DNA from: JADCRZ01 sp039921525
GTDB lineage: Bacteria; Bacteroidota; Bacteroidia; Chitinophagales; Chitinophagaceae
Length of the DNA: 15,444 nucleotides
NCBI GenBank assembly: GCA_039921525.1
Contig: JBDSBP010000216.1
Coordinates: forward strand, 1 to 15,444
Reading direction: 5' to 3'
Shown here: in pieces, positions 6,868 through 14,516 of the stretch
Layout of the letters: every line of letters begins with the position of its first letter
Numbering within the stretch: the stretch's first letter is position 1
Program-made: the position numbers and the translations under genes
Notes under the pieces: model-generated
The model's database searches: none
Told to the model about the DNA's origin: nothing
Seen by the model: only the letters and a program-made list of their open reading frames with translations

Positions 6868-8048
6868 AAGGATATAAACGATTCATATTCCTTTTCATCG
6901 TGTTGCTGGCAATGTATATTGTGGCGGAAATGAATCGCGTGGAGCCGGTGAACTGGAGTGTAACGTTGTCTTCAAAAGATAAAAATCCATACGGCGCATA
7001 TATCTTGTACCAACAACTGCATGATATCTTTCCCAGGGCAAGCATCAACTCCTATCATTTGCCGGTTTATAACCAGTTAAACCATTTCCAGGATTCCAAT
7101 ACCGCTTATATTCTTGTGGATCCGGAGTTGCGACTCTCCTCGCAGGATATGAATGCTTTGCTGGACTATGTTGTTGATGGAAACTATGTGTTCATAGCAT
7201 CCGGTAATTTTAGCGGGTTGCTTATGGATTCTCTTAATTTTGCCATTAAAAGCAAACTTGACTTGCTGAATCGTGACTCTGTTACGATTAATTTCAAGAA
7301 TCCATCCCTGCAAGCAAATAAAAATTATGGGTTTAAACGCAGGGCGCTGGAGGCTTACCTGGATAAATATGATACCCTTAACACGGTAGTGTTGGGTATC
7401 AACCAGCATAATGATGTTAACTTTATTAAAATGCCTTATGGCGAAGGCGCTTTTTTTATACATGTTTTGCCTTTATGCTTCAGCAATTATTTTATGTTAA
7501 CACGTTCTAATGCAGAGTACACCGCAAAAGCTTTATCGTACCTGCCTGGCGATATTCATTTATTATTCTGGGACGAATATTATAAAGAGTCAGATCATGG
7601 GTCTCAGAACCCGTTGCGATTTATTTTAGGCAATCCATGGTTAAGGGCTGCCTACCGCATTGGGCTGCTCGCCATATTATTATTTATAGGCTTCGAAATA
7701 AAAAGACGTCAGCGCGTCATTCCCGTGCTGGCCCCGCTTCGGAACAGTACACTGGATTTTGTACAGACAGTGGGGAGTGTATATTTCAATCAGCATGATA
7801 ACAAAAATATTGCGTCTAAAAAAATCAGTCATTTCCTTGAATCAGTTCGTTCCGTTTTCTTTATATCTACAAATAATCTAAATGATGAATTTGTACAGGC
7901 CCTTTCTAAAAAAACCGCCATACCGGAAAAAGAAGTAAATAATCTCGTGCGGTTAATAATGGAAATCCAGGAGAACAATAATATAAGCGACGAAAAATTG
8001 CTGGAATTAAACAGGCAGATAGATTATTTTTATTCAATGTTCAATTAG
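6864..8048 (+). CDS. DUF4350 domain membrane protein
   Basis: This is a 394-residue protein with an N-terminal membrane anchor (about 6-21), an extracytoplasmic DUF4350 region (about 35-250) beginning with the conserved N-P-Y-G-A-Y (41-46) and including a G-E-G sequence (193-195), then a second membrane helix (about 262-279). The cytoplasmic tail (280-394) has the family's R-R-Q-R (281-284) and N-S-T-L-D-F-V-Q-T-V-G-S-V-Y (294-307) patterns. The TTG at 6864 is chosen because it gives a 4-nt overlap with DUF4129 and keeps the first membrane helix; the next ATG (codon 17) would cut that helix. DUF4350 is thought to form a glutamine-amidotransferase-like fold, but no catalytic residues were identified here. 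Confidence 0.9.
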   Translation: MKGYKRFIFLFIVLLAMYIVAEMNRVEPVNWSVTLSSKDKNPYGAYILYQQLHDIFPRASINSYHLPVYNQLNHFQDSNTAYILVDPELRLSSQDMNALLDYVVDGNYVFIASGNFSGLLMDSLNFAIKSKLDLLNRDSVTINFKNPSLQANKNYGFKRRALEAYLDKYDTLNTVVLGINQHNDVNFIKMPYGEGAFFIHVLPLCFSNYFMLTRSNAEYTAKALSYLPGDIHLLFWDEYYKESDHGSQNPLRFILGNPWLRAAYRIGLLAILLFIGFEIKRRQRVIPVLAPLRNSTLDFVQTVGSVYFNQHDNKNIASKKISHFLESVRSVFFISTNNLNDEFVQALSKKTAIPEKEVNNLVRLIMEIQENNNISDEKLLELNRQIDYFYSMFN

Positions 8049-8081
8049 CAGCCTGGTTTTCTACATAAACAAATAAGTAAT

Positions 8082-9059
8082 ATGGAGCAAATAGATAATA
8101 CCCCAAGAACGGACCTCAGCGGTTTGAATGAAGCAATGGAACGGGTGAGGTCGGAGATAAGCAAAGTGATTGTAGGACAGGTTCAGATGATTGATCTGTT
8201 GCTGGCTGCTATCCTCGCTGATGGACATGTTTTGATAGAAGGCGTTCCTGGAGTGGCTAAAACGCTCACGGCTAAATTGCTGGCAAGAAGTATTGATGTT
8301 GAATTTTCGCGTATTCAGTTTACCCCGGATCTTATGCCGAGCGATGTACTGGGAACATCTGTATTTAATCCACAGAACGCGTCTTTCCAGTATAAGAAAG
8401 GTCCTATTTTCAGTAATATTGTTTTAATTGATGAGATCAATCGTTCCCCCGCCAAAACACAGGCTGCCTTGTTTGAAGTGATGGAGGAAAAGCAGGTAAC
8501 GTTTGATGGCATCACTTACCCGATGGCCAGGCCTTTTTTAGTATTGGCAACACAAAATCCGATAGAACAAGAGGGCACCTACCGGTTACCGGAAGCGCAA
8601 TTGGATCGATTTCTTTTTAAGATAGACGTAAAATATCCTACCCTGGAGGAAGAGATACAGATATTGCAAAATACACATGAGGGAAAAACAACGCATTATC
8701 ATGAAGTAGTTCAACCGGTATTGACGGCAGCAGAAATTGAACATTACCGTCAACTCACCAGCAGGTTATATATCGAAGAAAAAGTAATGGAATATATTGC
8801 CAAGCTCATTCATGAAACACGCAATAATAAGTCGTTATTCCTGGGTGGCTCACCACGGGCTTCTGTTGCGGTATTGAAAACGGCTAAGGCCTTCGCTGCT
8901 ATGCGCGGGAGGGATTTTGTAACACCTGATGACGTGATTATGGTAGTGACTCCCGTATTACGGCATCGCATATTACTAACGCCGGAAAAGGAAATGGAAG
9001 GTGTTACGCCGGATGAGATTATTGAGGGGATTATAAAAAAGGTGGAAGTGCCAAGGTAG
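8082..9059 (+). CDS. MoxR-family AAA+ ATPase
   Basis: This is a 325-residue cytoplasmic ATPase of the MoxR group (AAA_3 core plus lid domain). Walker A is G-V-P-G-V-A-K-T (54-61), Walker B is V-L-I-D-E-I-N-R (114-121), sensor 1 is L-A-T-Q-N-P (155-160), the arginine-finger region is E-A-Q-L-D-R-F (171-177) and sensor 2 lies in G-G-S-P-R-A-S (255-261). MoxR proteins are considered chaperone-like and usually work with neighbouring DUF58 or VWA proteins in metal insertion, complex assembly or envelope stress. Here the DUF58 partner follows after 19 nt. The gene starts 33 nt after DUF4350, consistent with one transcript. Confidence 0.96.
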   Translation: MEQIDNTPRTDLSGLNEAMERVRSEISKVIVGQVQMIDLLLAAILADGHVLIEGVPGVAKTLTAKLLARSIDVEFSRIQFTPDLMPSDVLGTSVFNPQNASFQYKKGPIFSNIVLIDEINRSPAKTQAALFEVMEEKQVTFDGITYPMARPFLVLATQNPIEQEGTYRLPEAQLDRFLFKIDVKYPTLEEEIQILQNTHEGKTTHYHEVVQPVLTAAEIEHYRQLTSRLYIEEKVMEYIAKLIHETRNNKSLFLGGSPRASVAVLKTAKAFAAMRGRDFVTPDDVIMVVTPVLRHRILLTPEKEMEGVTPDEIIEGIIKKVEVPR

Positions 9060-9078
9060 GAGTTCGGCCCCAAAGGTT

Positions 9079-10467
9079 TTGCTTAATCACAGTAATAATA
9101 CCAAAAAGTCATACAATTCATTGAGCCCGTCTTTTAAAAAATATATCGGCGACCTGTTCTTTGGCAACAGGTTTTACACGGCATTAGTATGTTGTTCGCT
9201 GTTTTTCCTGCTTCGCTTTTTTATCAGGTGGCTGGGTATGCTGCCATATGTGTTGTTTGGCGTAGTGGTGTGTTTGTTCCTCGTGGATTATCTATTTTTA
9301 TTCCTGCAAAAACGCGGCTTTTTCGCTACCCGTACACACGCTGAACGATTTAGTAACGGAGATGAAAACCCGGTTCGTATTGATATAGAGAATTATTATG
9401 GCCTTCCTGTTAAAGTAGAAGTGATCGATGAAATTCCAACGCAGTTCCAGCGCAGGGATATATTATTTAAAACTACCATCCCGGCAAATGCATCAAGGGC
9501 GATTGAATATTCATTGCGACCGGTTAAGCGGGGTGAATATGAATTCGGATCGATCAATATCTACGTTAGCGGGCCCATTGAATTTGCAAAAAGAAGATTT
9601 CGCTTTCAACAGCAGAAGACGGTACCCGTATATCCTTCCTATATTCAAATGAGACAATACCAGTTGTTAGCGATTCATAACCGGTTAAGTGAAATAGGTA
9701 TCAAAAAAGTACGCAGGATCGGTCATAGTATGGAGTTTGAACAAATAAAGGATTATGTGCGGGGTGATGATTATCGCACCGTAAACTGGAAAGCTACGGC
9801 CAAGAGAGGACAGTTGATGGTGAATCATTATACTGATGAAAAAAGCCAGCAAATCTATTGTGTAATTGATAAAGGCAGGGGGATGAAGATGCCTTTTGAA
9901 GGCCTGAGCCTGTTGGATTATTCTATTAATGCTTCCCTGGTATTATCGAATGTGGCGCTGATGAAGCAGGATAAGGCAGGACTGATTACTTTTTCGGATC
10001 GTTTGGGAAGTGTATTGATGGCTGAAAAAAAAGCCACGCAAATGCAATCGATCCTGGAAGTTTTATATAACCAGAAAACACGCTACCTGGAAAGCGATTT
10101 TGAACGGTTATATGCGCATATTCGTAACCGTATCACGCAACGAAGCCTGGTGGTGCTGTTTACGAATTTTGAATCCATGACAGCCCTGAACCGGCAACTG
10201 CCTTATCTCCGTAAAATTGCCCGGTATCATCTGTTGCTGGTGGTTTTTTTTGAAAATACGGAGCTTACTCAACTAATCAAAAAACCGGTAACCGACATAG
10301 AGTCCATTTACATCAAAACCATCGCGGAGAAATTTGCTATTGAAAAAAGGCTTATTGTAAAAGAAATGAATAAATATGGCATATTCTCTATCTTGTCTCC
10401 CCCTCAAAGCATTACGGTGAATACGGTAAATAAATATTTGGAATTAAAAGCGAGGCAGCTTATTTAG
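9079..10467 (+). CDS. DUF58 domain protein (MoxR partner)
   Basis: This is a 462-residue protein with two N-terminal membrane helices (about 33-49 and 54-76), a beta-rich region (about 85-190) and a DUF58/vWA-like domain (about 200-462). The family signature is visible at M-E-F-E-Q-I-K-D-Y-V-R-G-D (218-230), with R-T-V-N-W-K-A-T-A (233-241). The metal-site motif of vWA domains (DxSxS) reads D-K-G-R-G at 264-268, so both Ser are replaced. No ATG precedes the first helix: the longest frame starts at a TTG at 9079, and a second TTG at 9121 (codon 15) would give an N-terminus closer to what I recall for the family. The start is therefore uncertain by 14 codons. The stop codon's last base begins the next heptamer array. 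Confidence 0.92.
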   Translation: MLNHSNNTKKSYNSLSPSFKKYIGDLFFGNRFYTALVCCSLFFLLRFFIRWLGMLPYVLFGVVVCLFLVDYLFLFLQKRGFFATRTHAERFSNGDENPVRIDIENYYGLPVKVEVIDEIPTQFQRRDILFKTTIPANASRAIEYSLRPVKRGEYEFGSINIYVSGPIEFAKRRFRFQQQKTVPVYPSYIQMRQYQLLAIHNRLSEIGIKKVRRIGHSMEFEQIKDYVRGDDYRTVNWKATAKRGQLMVNHYTDEKSQQIYCVIDKGRGMKMPFEGLSLLDYSINASLVLSNVALMKQDKAGLITFSDRLGSVLMAEKKATQMQSILEVLYNQKTRYLESDFERLYAHIRNRITQRSLVVLFTNFESMTALNRQLPYLRKIARYHLLLVVFFENTELTQLIKKPVTDIESIYIKTIAEKFAIEKRLIVKEMNKYGIFSILSPPQSITVNTVNKYLELKARQLI

Positions 10468-10556
10468 TTTAAAGTTTACAGTTTAAAGTTAACAACCTGA
10501 GTTTCTGAACTAACTTTAGCCTTGAACTTTTAAACTTTGAACCTTGAACATTGAAC
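10467..10556. repeat. Inverted heptamer arrays (core TTTRAAC) between DUF58 gene and truB
   Basis: The left arm 10467-10487 (gtttaaa, gtttaca, gtttaaa, then a degenerate gttaaca) begins on the last base of the DUF58 stop. The right arm 10521-10556 (cttgaac, one extra t, tttaaac, tttgaac, cttgaac, attgaac) faces it. The core is the same as at 3956-4157. The last two units lie inside the predicted truB coding sequence and include its TTG start. Confidence 0.88.
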
Positions 10557-11233
10557 TACTTTATTCCGAAGGCCAAATGCTTTTAATCGATAAACCCCTT
10601 TTCTGGACGTCGTTTGAGGTGATCAGGAAAGTACGTAAGCTTATCAACATCAGGAAGGTGGGTCATGCAGGTACACTTGATCCTTTGGCAACGGGGCTTT
10701 TAATCGTATGCACCGGGAAGTTTACGAAAAAGATTAATGAATACATGGCCAAAGAAAAAGAATATACCGGCACCATCACCATTGGCGCCACCACACCAAC
10801 CTTTGACCGTGAGGTTGAACCTGGAAACTTTACATCATTTGAACATGTTACTGAACAACAGGTTTATGATCTCACAGGTAGGTTTACAGGCGAGATTATG
10901 CAGTTACCACCCATTCATTCTGCAATAAAACAAGATGGAGTTCGTGTATATGAGCTGGCGAGACAAGGATTAGATGTTAAAATGAAACCAAGAAAAATAA
11001 CTATTCAAACCTTCGAGATAACTAAGATAGATCTTCCTGTAATATCGTTTAGGGTGGTTTGTTCCACGGGTACGTATATCCGAAGTCTGGCCAATGATTT
11101 TGGCGAAGCATTAGGTTGCGGAGGTTACTTAAGCAGCCTACGCCGAACCAGGATCGGAGAGTATGAAGGTACGAACGCATTAACCATAGAACAATTGGAA
11201 GTTAAGGTGAGGAAAGAGTGGGAGAATGAGTAA
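10544..11233 (+). CDS. truB: tRNA pseudouridine(55) synthase
   Basis: The enzyme converts U55 of the tRNA T-loop to pseudouridine in the cytoplasm. The catalytic Asp is D46 in G-H-A-G-T-L-D-P-L-A-T-G (40-51). Other family patterns are L-L-I-D-K-P (13-18), K-E-Y (72-74), Q-L-P-P-I-H-S-A (120-127) and S-T-G-T-Y-I-R-S-L (174-182). At 229 residues it lacks the C-terminal PUA domain, as is usual for Bacteroidota. There is an in-frame TGA at 10538-10540, so the start must be the TTG at 10544 or the ATG at 10577. The TTG start is preferred because residues 7-12 (Y-S-E-G-Q-M) match the usual segment before L-L-I-D-K-P. That puts the first four codons inside a heptamer array. Confidence 0.95.
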   Translation: MNIELLYSEGQMLLIDKPLFWTSFEVIRKVRKLINIRKVGHAGTLDPLATGLLIVCTGKFTKKINEYMAKEKEYTGTITIGATTPTFDREVEPGNFTSFEHVTEQQVYDLTGRFTGEIMQLPPIHSAIKQDGVRVYELARQGLDVKMKPRKITIQTFEITKIDLPVISFRVVCSTGTYIRSLANDFGEALGCGGYLSSLRRTRIGEYEGTNALTIEQLEVKVRKEWENE

Positions 11234-11260
11234 TCAACGTCGTTTAGTTCGAGGGAATGG

Positions 11261-11278
11261 GCGACTAAAAAAAGTCGC
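11261..11278. terminator. Short hairpin after truB, possible weak terminator
   Basis: GCGACT (11261-11266) and AGTCGC (11273-11278) flank a loop of six A residues, 28 nt after the truB stop. There is no U-tract after the stem on the plus strand, so termination activity is uncertain. Confidence 0.35.
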
Positions 11279-11412
11279 GGCGTTTGTAGGGGCAGGGCTT
11301 GCTCCCGCCCTGTTACACAAGGCGCATGTAGTATTTTGTAGACGTTTTCCATAATATTCTGGAAGGTAAGTAAGCCGCCAGGGCGGGGACGACCCCTGCC
11401 CCTACAAACGCC
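11279..11412. repeat. REPIN/MITE-like nested palindrome between truB and DUF1569 gene
   Basis: Outer arms of 19 bp (11279-11297 and 11394-11412; GGCGTTTGTAGGGGCAGGG and its exact complement) are followed inward by a 6-by-6 mismatch and a second 9-bp stem (CCCGCCCTG at 11304-11312 with CAGGGCGGG at 11379-11387). The left arm is itself palindromic (CAGGGC/GCCCTG at 11293-11298 and 11307-11312). A 66-nt AT-richer centre separates the arms. It is far more GC-rich than the other intergenic DNA here. No ORF is present, so if mobile it depends on an enzyme encoded elsewhere. Confidence 0.85.
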
Positions 11413-11447
11413 CCAAGCTCGTTTAATATAAATACTCCATCATCCCA

Positions 11448-11906
11448 TCACACACCAAATTGTTGTAAATGATGATCCAGGTGTTTGTAAAACATATTGT
11501 TCCATTCGGTTTTGTTCAATCTGCCCAAAGAAAGGGAAGGTTTGTTGTCGAAATTATCTTGTCCCAGTTGTTGTGTTTGAATGATGAAATTAATCAGGCG
11601 ACTTTTTTCTGCCTCAAAATCTTTTCTTCCTTTGATTAAAAAAGCAGGTGCTGTTCTGAAATTACGTACATAAGGAGTTTCACTTGTCACAATTTTTTTC
11701 ACGAAGGCCTTCAAAATAAATTTCATGAAAAAATTTGGTTCCGGATGTTTGCTTTCATACACCATCTCATAGGATACGTTACAATGAGCCAGCATTTGAT
11801 CTACCGTCATTTTACCCCAGTTTGCGAGGGTATCCGGTTTGAGTTTATTAATCCGTTGAATAGAATCGTCTGAAACGCTTTTGGAAAAAATGTTTGGTAA
11901 TGCCAT
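11448..11906 (-). CDS. DUF1569 protein (DinB-like fold)
   Basis: This is a 152-residue soluble protein. M-T-V-D-Q-M-L-A-H-C (33-42) and the ending N-K-T-E-W-N-N-M-F-Y-K-H-L-D-H-H-L (131-147) match DUF1569, which belongs to the DinB/YfiT-like four-helix superfamily. H41 with H142 and H146 (spaced HxxxH) can form the three-His metal site of that fold; H145 is also available. No catalytic activity is established for the family. The gene is convergent with truB across the REPIN-like element and lies 142 nt downstream of tamL on the same strand. Confidence 0.88.
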   Translation of the reverse strand: MALPNIFSKSVSDDSIQRINKLKPDTLANWGKMTVDQMLAHCNVSYEMVYESKHPEPNFFMKFILKAFVKKIVTSETPYVRNFRTAPAFLIKGRKDFEAEKSRLINFIIQTQQLGQDNFDNKPSLSLGRLNKTEWNNMFYKHLDHHLQQFGV

Positions 11907-12048
11907 GTTGAAATATTTATTTAGGTTTTTTACTAATTTTCATTGCCGAAGTAAGAACCTATTACGATTGGAACTATGGGATTGGACGAAAGTTCCGGCA
12001 TTTTCTCAATATATTTTCAAAGAGCAGGGAATTCGAATGCCGGATTTG

Positions 12049-14415
12049 CTAGAAGGGCATACCAATACCTAATTGAAACTGGCCGCTAGTCAACTGAATT
12101 TTCTGGAACCATCCATCGTTAATGTTCGCATAGTAAGGGTTTTTTACTTTATATGCCCAGTCGAACCGTATAAGAAAATAGTCAAAATCAAAACGAAGAC
12201 TTGTTCCCGCAGCAACAGCGATATCCTTGTATATGCGACTGATATCAAATTCGGAACCGGCCTGTTTGACCGATCCATCCGTTGTTCTGCTCCATATATT
12301 TCCAATATCACTAAAAAAAGCGCTTTTCAGTTTTATACCGGCAATGGTTCCCACATTAAATCGAAATTCAACATTGGCCTCCAGTTGAATATCCGCAAAC
12401 CTGTCGTAGCCGCCGCCTCCCAGTGTGTCATAAAAAATGGAAGAACCTATACCCAGTCTTCTTACCTGCCAGGCCCTCATACTATTAGGCCCACCTGCAA
12501 AAAAGGATTTAAAAAAGGGGAGTGAATTTTCTGTCACAATTTGTCCTGTTTCAGTGATCGTTTTGCCATAAGTAATGCCTACTCCCGCATAACCGCGAAA
12601 GGCCCAATCACTTTTTTCCAGCCTGATAAGGCGTTTAAATTCAGCATCTACTTTAACATATCTGAATAAGCCGCCTTCCCTATCTACATATTTTAATAAA
12701 CCAAAAATCGCCCCGCTCTCTTCCAACCCAATTTTTAACGAATTAAACTTATTTTTATTGGAAACAAGTGTCTGGAAAATAAGGTTCTGGCTGATGACCA
12801 ATCCATTTTTGAATGAATTTGCCAGGTTGGGTACTTCCACAAACAATTGCTTCAGGCTATCCCTGGCCCCGAGTCGAACGAGTTCTAAATTAAAAGGAAT
12901 ATAAAGCCAGGTGGTTTTTCGTAGCGATGACCTGTTTTCGGTTCTCCTTTCCCGCGTCGTCCATTCGTACCCGATAGACCCGTTTATGGAGCCAAGGGTA
13001 AAAAAATCCCTCCTGTCGGTGTAGGAAGCGTTGAAATTTAGAATTGTCCTGGAGGAATTAAAATCGTCCTCCCGGCGTATTTTAAAAGGTAAAATGAATT
13101 TAGGAAAATAGATATTCTGAATAAAGCTTCCCTGGTAAGTCTGGATTAGTCTTGTTTTTGTACCAAATTCAATGCCACCGCGAATATTGCTGGTTGCTTG
13201 TATAGATTCCTTCGCAAGGTTATTATTGCGTAAGCCAAAATTTAGTCCAACACCAAAAAGATTACTGGTTATTATCGCATCACCCGAGTTGCGGGTTGCT
13301 TCCAGGTCAATAAGCAGGCTGAGCTTCCTGGCCGGATATAAATTGATGTTTGCATTCAGCAATCCTAACGAATCATTGGGATATAAATCAACATTCACCT
13401 GCTGCCATGCACCTAGCTGGCTGAATGTATTGATGGTTTTATAATAATCCCTTTGCCTGTACAGGGAATCAGGAAGCAGGCTGCTGTTCCGGGCGAGGAA
13501 ACCCGGTTTGAATTTATTCTCCCTGCTGAAGATAGAAATTTTCTTGATGGTGATCGAGTCATACTGTCTTTTAGTGGTATCCTCGAATAATTGCTGGTCG
13601 GGATAAATACTGACATTCCCAATACGATATTTTTTTAGATGATCTGTACCTTCCTTCGTGCGTTGTTTAATGATCACTTTTATGGTAGGATTCAATCTTT
13701 TTTGTTGCAATTCGTTTAATAATCGCGCCTGCTCAAAGGGGTCGAGGCCTGGGTTGATTAATCCTGCAAATACAGTATCTACTTCTGCGTAAATATCTTC
13801 TTTGATTATTTTATAATAGCCATTATTTTTATATAGTTCAATCAGGCGGTCGAGTTCCTCAGAAATTTTTTGTTGGGCATATGATTCACCCTTTATCAAT
13901 TTGGAAGTTCTTCTGCTCCGCAGCGTTAATGCCTGCAACGCGGAATCCGTTAAGGCGAATCCCACGGAATCCATTGTTAAGTTTTTGCCGATGTTCACGG
14001 TAAAATCAATGGTTACCCGTAGCTGTTTACCAATTTTCTTTAATGTTGAATCCCAATGTATCTGGGCCTGGTAGTAGCCCAATGAGTACAACAGGGCGTT
14101 CATAAAATGCATGGAGTTATTTGCGTAAGACGTATCAAAAACGGCTGGTCGTACCAATGTTTTACGGATACCGCCAAATGCAATCACTCTTGTTTTAAGG
14201 CTGTCATCCAACTGGTTTGCCAACCGTATCTCCAGGTCCTGCCTCTCCGCCCCTTTGATGGACCCTTCTACTTTAATATCTGTTTTAAAAACAAAGGGTT
14301 TGTCGGCCTGGTATTTTTTAGGCACGGTACAGGAAACCGCCATCATAACAAAAACCAGCATTACCCAGGTTAAAGAAGAAAAAAAAGAAATAGTAACTTG
14401 CCGGAGATCTATCAT
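12049..14415 (-). CDS. tamL: BamA/TamA-family outer membrane lipoprotein TamL
   Basis: This is a 788-residue Omp85-superfamily protein, probably involved in inserting or translocating proteins at the outer membrane. The N-terminus has a hydrophobic signal (about 10-25) and a lipobox-like A-V-S-C with C29, so it is likely lipid-anchored, the feature that separates Bacteroidota TamL from BamA. POTRA-type alternating regions occupy about 43-360. The 16-strand barrel follows from about 365 to the end. The L6-loop signature is G-G-P-N-S-M-R-A-W (641-649), with R647 at the position of the conserved Arg of the VRGF motif. The protein ends in Gly-Met-Pro-Phe, the terminal aromatic typical of outer membrane barrels. 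No tamB gene lies downstream in the window. It is divergent from an RNA methyltransferase gene. Confidence 0.93.
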   Translation of the reverse strand: MIDLRQVTISFFSSLTWVMLVFVMMAVSCTVPKKYQADKPFVFKTDIKVEGSIKGAERQDLEIRLANQLDDSLKTRVIAFGGIRKTLVRPAVFDTSYANNSMHFMNALLYSLGYYQAQIHWDSTLKKIGKQLRVTIDFTVNIGKNLTMDSVGFALTDSALQALTLRSRRTSKLIKGESYAQQKISEELDRLIELYKNNGYYKIIKEDIYAEVDTVFAGLINPGLDPFEQARLLNELQQKRLNPTIKVIIKQRTKEGTDHLKKYRIGNVSIYPDQQLFEDTTKRQYDSITIKKISIFSRENKFKPGFLARNSSLLPDSLYRQRDYYKTINTFSQLGAWQQVNVDLYPNDSLGLLNANINLYPARKLSLLIDLEATRNSGDAIITSNLFGVGLNFGLRNNNLAKESIQATSNIRGGIEFGTKTRLIQTYQGSFIQNIYFPKFILPFKIRREDDFNSSRTILNFNASYTDRRDFFTLGSINGSIGYEWTTRERRTENRSSLRKTTWLYIPFNLELVRLGARDSLKQLFVEVPNLANSFKNGLVISQNLIFQTLVSNKNKFNSLKIGLEESGAIFGLLKYVDREGGLFRYVKVDAEFKRLIRLEKSDWAFRGYAGVGITYGKTITETGQIVTENSLPFFKSFFAGGPNSMRAWQVRRLGIGSSIFYDTLGGGGYDRFADIQLEANVEFRFNVGTIAGIKLKSAFFSDIGNIWSRTTDGSVKQAGSEFDISRIYKDIAVAAGTSLRFDFDYFLIRFDWAYKVKNPYYANINDGWFQKIQLTSGQFQLGIGMPF

Positions 14416-14442
14416 AGATAGGGAATACTTGTTTCCTGGTTT

Positions 14443-14450
14443 AAAATGTA
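14443..14450 (-). promoter_or_regulatory. Possible promoter in the tamL / RNA methyltransferase divergent gap
   Basis: On the minus strand these bases read TACATTTT, one mismatch from TAnnTTTG, 27 nt before the tamL ATG. Overlapping it on the plus strand is TAGTTTTTG (14449-14457), the same motif with one extra base, about 60 nt before the methyltransferase ATG. A CTTG at 14428-14431 could serve as a plus-strand -33 element. All are weak matches in a short AT-rich gap. Confidence 0.22.
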
Positions 14451-14516
14451 GTTTTTGAAGGTAAAGAAACGACTATTTTTTACAACTGGTATCAGGTAAA
14501 ATAGCCAAGAATCATC

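Noticed and set aside
11881..12072. 63-residue plus-strand ORF spanning the DUF1569/tamL gap
   Set aside because: It overlaps both flanking genes in antisense, shows no family features and looks like a chance opening.
12073..12525. 150-residue ORF on the plus strand
   Set aside because: It is antisense to the tamL barrel region; the real gene is clear from its motifs.
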